NCBI RefSeq assembly: GCF_001698125.1 | Contig: NZ_CP013854.1 | Location: forward strand, 2,480,001-2,544,000 | Reading direction: 5' to 3' | Length of the DNA stretch: 64,000 nucleotides | Source of the DNA: Pseudonocardia sp. HH130630-07 | Lineage (GTDB): Bacteria; Actinomycetota; Actinomycetes; Mycobacteriales; Pseudonocardiaceae | In this document: positions 60,646 through 64,000 of the stretch, piece after piece | How the letters are laid out: the number at the start of each line of letters is the position of its first letter | How positions within the stretch are numbered: the first letter of the stretch is position 1 | Notes under the pieces: model-generated | Seen by the model: the letters and a program-made list of their open reading frames with translations, nothing else | What the model was told of the DNA's origin: nothing | The model's database searches: none | Made by a program: the position numbers and the translations under genes

Positions 60646-61714
60646 CCGCCGACCGCTCCGGTGGCGCTGCGGCGCAGCAGGACCAGGAAGAACGGCACCC
60701 CGACCGCGGCGGTGAGGATCCCGATCGGCAGCTCGGTCGGCGCCAGCAGCAGCCGGGCCGCGGTGTCCGACCAGACGACGAGCAGCGCCCCCAGCAGCAC
60801 GCACGCCGCCACGGTGCGGCGGTGGTCGGCCCCGAACAGCAGGCGGGCCGTGTTCGGGACGACCAGCCCGACGAACCCGATGCTCCCGGACACCGCGACG
60901 ACCGTGCCGGTGAGCAGCCCGGTCAGCAGGAACACCGCGGCCCGGACCCGGGTCGGGTCGGCACCGAGCGCGGACGCCGCGTCCTCCCGAGCACGAGCAG
61001 GTTCACCCGGCTCGCACCGAGCACCGTCGCCACGACGAGCAGCGCGACGACCGCGGCGGCCGTCGCCAGCAGGTCCCAGCGGGCCCCGGCGAGGCTGCCG
61101 AGCATCCAGAACAGGACCTGCCGGGTCGCGTCGGGGTCGCGTGTGGACAGCAGCAGGAACGACGTCACCCCGGCCAGCAGCTGTCCGACGGCGACGCCGG
61201 CCAGCACCATCCGGGCCGCCTGCAGCCGTCCGCGGACCCGGGCGACGGCGAACACCAGCAGGCCGGTGACCGTCGCCCCGGCGAAGGCCGCCGCCGGCAG
61301 GACGAGCAGCCCGGCCGCCGTCCCGACGGTGGTGATGACCAGCACCGCGCCCACCGACGCCCCGGACGACAGCCCCAGCACGTACGGATCGCCGATGGGG
61401 TTGCGGACCATCGCCTGCACCAGCAGGCCGGCGACCGACAGCCCGGCCCCGACGACGACCCCCAGCAGCACCCGCGGCACGCGCAGCTCCCACACGATGA
61501 AGTCCGTCGCGGGCCGGACGGCGGGGCCGGCGCCGCCGAGGTGCGCCCCGACGGAGGCGAGCACCGTCCCCGGCGGGATCCACACCGGACCGAGCCCGAC
61601 CGCGACGACGACCGAGCCGATCAGCGCGACCGCCCCGGCCGCGAGCACCGCGCCGAAGGGCACCCGGCCGAGCAGGCCACCGGCCGGGATCTCCCGCCGC
61701 ACCGTGAGCGTCAC
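60642..61714 (-). pseudogene. FecCD-type ABC permease with one-base frameshift
   Basis: The N-terminal two thirds (from GTG 61714: PRVLLGVVVGAGLSVAGLLV, RNPIGDPYVLGLSSGAS) and the last third (GSIGFVGLVVPNTARLLFGA, ILTAAVGVPFFLVLL) are in different frames. The frames join as ...NLLVLGEDAASALG if one C is added in the CCC at 60986-60988. Everything else about the gene, including overlaps with both neighbours, looks normal. A sequencing or assembly indel is therefore as likely as real inactivation. Confidence 0.82.
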
Positions 61715-62703
61715 GGGGCGGGGTGGATGCCGCGGGCGACCGTCGCGACCGCCTGTCCGTTGAGGACGCTCGGCGACAGGGTGATCGACTGCGGCACGGC
61801 GACGATCCGGTTCTCCCGCACGGCCGTCGTGGCGGCCAGCACCGGGCTGGACCGGACGGCGCCGAGGAGCTCGGCGTCGCCCTGCGGAGCGAAGCCGGTG
61901 ATCACGACGATCGCCTGCGGGTCCCGGGCCGCGACCTCCTCGGCGCTGAGCGCGGCGAAGTCGGCGCCGGTGTCCTGCGCGATGTTGGTGCCCCCGGCCA
62001 GCGTGACGATCCCGTTCGCCAGCCCGCCGCCGCCCAGGGTGCTCAGCGGCTGGCCGGGCTGGGGCGCGGACGACAGCATCAGCACCCGCACCGGGGCCGT
62101 ACCGGGGGCGGGTGCGGCCGCCTCGACCGCTGAACGGATCTCCGCGACCAGCTCCGCGCCCCGCTCGGGGACCCCGAACACCCGCGCCGCCCGCTCGACG
62201 AAGGCGTAGGTGTCGTCGATCCCGGTGACCGGCGCCGGGGCGTCGTCGCAGGCCACGAGGCTCGCAGCGCCCGCGTCGCGGAGCCGCTGCACCGTCGGGG
62301 TCCCGTCGAAACCGCCGAAGCTGTAGGCGGAGATCCCGACCACGAGATCGGGCTCGGCGGCGATGACGGCCTCCGCGTTGCCCTGCCCGGGATCGAGGAC
62401 CGGGATGCGGTCGAGCGCAGTGCGCCGCGGCCCGGTGAAGGCGTCGAGGAAGTCGGGTGCGGCGGTCCCGACGATCCGGTCGCCCACCCCGAGCCGTTCC
62501 AGCACCGCGGCCGCGCCGCCGTCCATGGTCACGACCCGCTGCGGCGGCCCGGCGAGCTCCGGGGCCGGCGGGCAGGCGGGTGCGGCGGCGTGGCCGGCAC
62601 CGTCGTCCGCATCCCCGCCCGCACCCCCGCCCGCACAGCCGGTGAGTGCCAGCACCGCCAGTACGGCCACCGCCACCACCGTGATCCGTCCGTGTCGTCG
62701 CAC
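61711..62703 (-). CDS. Fe-chelate/cobalamin-type ABC binding lipoprotein (second importer)
   Basis: The 330-residue protein has a signal with lipobox (AVLAVLALTGCAGG) and a type III binding-protein fold (GPPQRVVTMDGGAAAVLERLGV, EPDLVVGISAYSFGG, DPQAIVVITGF). The GTG at 62703 with GGGAGAGG upstream is preferred to the longer frame starting at 62853. It overlaps the permease start. The ligand is probably an iron or corrinoid chelate. Confidence 0.86.
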   Translation of the reverse strand: MRRHGRITVVAVAVLAVLALTGCAGGGAGGDADDGAGHAAAPACPPAPELAGPPQRVVTMDGGAAAVLERLGVGDRIVGTAAPDFLDAFTGPRRTALDRIPVLDPGQGNAEAVIAAEPDLVVGISAYSFGGFDGTPTVQRLRDAGAASLVACDDAPAPVTGIDDTYAFVERAARVFGVPERGAELVAEIRSAVEAAAPAPGTAPVRVLMLSSAPQPGQPLSTLGGGGLANGIVTLAGGTNIAQDTGADFAALSAEEVAARDPQAIVVITGFAPQGDAELLGAVRSSPVLAATTAVRENRIVAVPQSITLSPSVLNGQAVATVARGIHPAP

Positions 62704-62880
62704 CGCGCACCTCTCCCGTCCGGTTGCCGTCCGGTGCTCCAGTCGTCGCCCGGCGGGTGGCGGTTCCGCGGATCGGATGTGACGTGCGCCCGGCCGGATC
62801 GGCGCGGGGGCTTGACCGTGCCGCGACGGCACGGCGTCTGATCGGTGGAGCACCCGAACCGAGAAGGAGCAGACCTCGAT

Positions 62881-64000
62881 GAACGCCTCCGGTACCCCCG
62901 ACGCGACCGAGCCCGCCGCCGGTGCGACCCACCGGCCGCCCGCCGGGGCCTCGACGACCGCCGTCTGGAACGGGATCGGCTACCGGGCCACCGCCGGTTG
63001 GGAGGTCCTGCGCACGAAGGAGAAGCCGACGGCGGAGATCTTCTCGGTCTCCTACGTCGCGCAGGGCGCCACCGGGACCGGTCCGGCCGACCGGCCGGTC
63101 ACCTTCGTCTTCAACGGCGGCCCCGGAGCCTCGTCGGCGTACCTGCACGTCGGGGCGGCCGGCCCGGAGCGCGTCGACCTGAACGACGACGGGACCGTGC
63201 GGCCCGCCCCGGCCCGGCTGGTGCACAACGAGGAGTCCTGGCTCGCGTTCACCGACCTCGTGTTCGTCGACCCGGTCGGCACCGGGTTCAGCCGGATGAT
63301 CGAGACCGGGAAGGACGACGACGCTCCCGATCCGCACGCCTACTTCGGCACGGACCGCGACCTGCAGTCGTTGTGCGAGTTCATCGGCCGCTGGCTCACC
63401 GCGAACGACCGCTGGGGATCGCCGCTGTTCCTCGCCGGGGAGAGCTACGGCGGCTACCGCGTCGGCCGGCTGACCCGGATGCTGCAGGAGACCGCCGGGA
63501 TCAGCCTGAACGGCTCGATCCTGCTGTCCCCCGCGCTGGAGTTCGGCGGGATCGCCGCGATCGCCGGGCTGACCTGGGGCGACTACGAGGTCCTCCCGTG
63601 GGTCGACGTGCTGCCGACGATGGCGCTCGCCGCCGCGCACCACGGCCGGTCCTGCGCGTTCGCGCCGGGCACACCGGGTGCGGAGATCCGGCGGGCGGCC
63701 GAGGAGTTCGCCACCGGCGACCTGGCCGTGTACCTCGTCCGCGGGGCCGCGATGCCGGACGCGGAGCGGGAGCGGGTGGCCGGGCGGCTCGCGGACCTCA
63801 TCGGCCTGTCCCCCGAGGTCGTGGCCCGTGCGGAGGGCCGGATCCGGGTGATCGAGTTCGTCCGTGAGCTGCTGCGCGACGAGCGGACGGCGATCGGCAT
63901 GTACGACGCGACCGTCACCACGACCGACCCGTTCCCGGACCGGCCGCTGTTCATGGGCAGCGACCCGACGCTGATGGGGACGGCCTCGACGTTCACCACG
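62881..64000 (+). CDS. Serine carboxypeptidase (S10) family protein, 3' truncated
   Basis: The frame is open to the window end. S10 features are visible: FNGGPGASSAYLH (oxyanion region), NEESWLAFTDLVFVDPVGTG and the nucleophile GESYGG (in LAGESYGGYRVG). The Asp and His of the triad would lie beyond the window. Bacterial members are often periplasmic or cytoplasmic peptidases of unknown role. AAGGAG lies before the ATG. It is divergent from the second ABC operon. Confidence 0.88.

Overview
The window is very GC-rich DNA with GTG starts, dense gene packing and start/stop overlaps. It carries lineage markers typical of Actinobacteria: a WhiB protein, a GAF-ANTAR regulator, DinB/maleylpyruvate-isomerase-like proteins and an actinobacterial T4CP/MobF pair. 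My inference is a filamentous actinomycete, probably Pseudonocardiaceae, but no marker here fixes the genus.

Layout. Bases 1-7.7 kb are chromosomal: a 5'-truncated class A penicillin-binding protein, an MFS transporter, holB, a 2H phosphoesterase and an M28 peptidase. A tRNA-Thr(CGT) at 7780-7856 is the attachment site of a ~36.4 kb integrated element. The 3' part of the tRNA gene is repeated exactly (47 bp) at 44161-44207. Inside the element, in order, are a tyrosine integrase; a phosphotransferase; a gene split by a 165-bp MITE; TPR and GntR regulators around palindromic sites; and an excisionase-like gene leading a translationally coupled conjugation operon (small proteins, WhiB, TraG/VirD4-type T4CP, DUF4913- and DUF2637-like proteins) that ends in a MobF/TrwC relaxase with a one-base frameshift. 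Cargo follows: a TrxR-like/MFS operon divergent from an XRE-cupin regulator, a DUF5710-HNH protein, a ubiquitin-like operon (Ubl, E2-like, fused JAB-E1) divergent from an XRE/ImmA pair, a tract of tandem hairpins, an integrase remnant, and a RiPP-type cluster. That cluster has a short peptide, an attenuator hairpin, an E1-like/YcaO fusion, an LLM flavin/F420 enzyme, a MATE exporter, a three-gene ABC importer of the iron-chelate/cobalamin/F420-0 type and a chelatase-like/2Fe-2S ferredoxin protein.

Right of the element (44.2-50.3 kb) is lower-density accessory DNA: tandem secreted paralogues, an IS1380-family insertion sequence, an XRE-TPR regulator and small unknown genes. From about 50.3 kb chromosomal genes resume: TetR/acyltransferase, an XRE-cupin regulator with a VOC protein, a DinB-like protein with an alpha/beta-hydrolase lipoprotein, a Tat-exported ferritin-like protein, an acidic secreted protein, an ANTAR regulator, a decayed stretch with a duplicated 108-bp hairpin repeat, a second Fe-chelate-type ABC importer, and a serine carboxypeptidase cut by the window end.

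How the genes work together. The element has integration, excision-control and DNA-processing/coupling genes but no recognisable mating channel. It is therefore either mobilisable or uses an unrecognised transfer machinery. Two cargo modules are the best candidates for little-described biology: the Ubl/E2/JAB-E1 operon under an XRE/ImmA switch, which could be a defence system, and the peptide/YcaO/flavin/MATE/ABC/ferredoxin cluster with SmtB-like operator palindromes, which could make and re-import a metal-binding or F420-dependent peptide product. Three genes (relaxase, a DinB-like protein, an ABC permease) each carry a one-base indel in a short C/G run, so assembly error must be weighed against true pseudogenisation.
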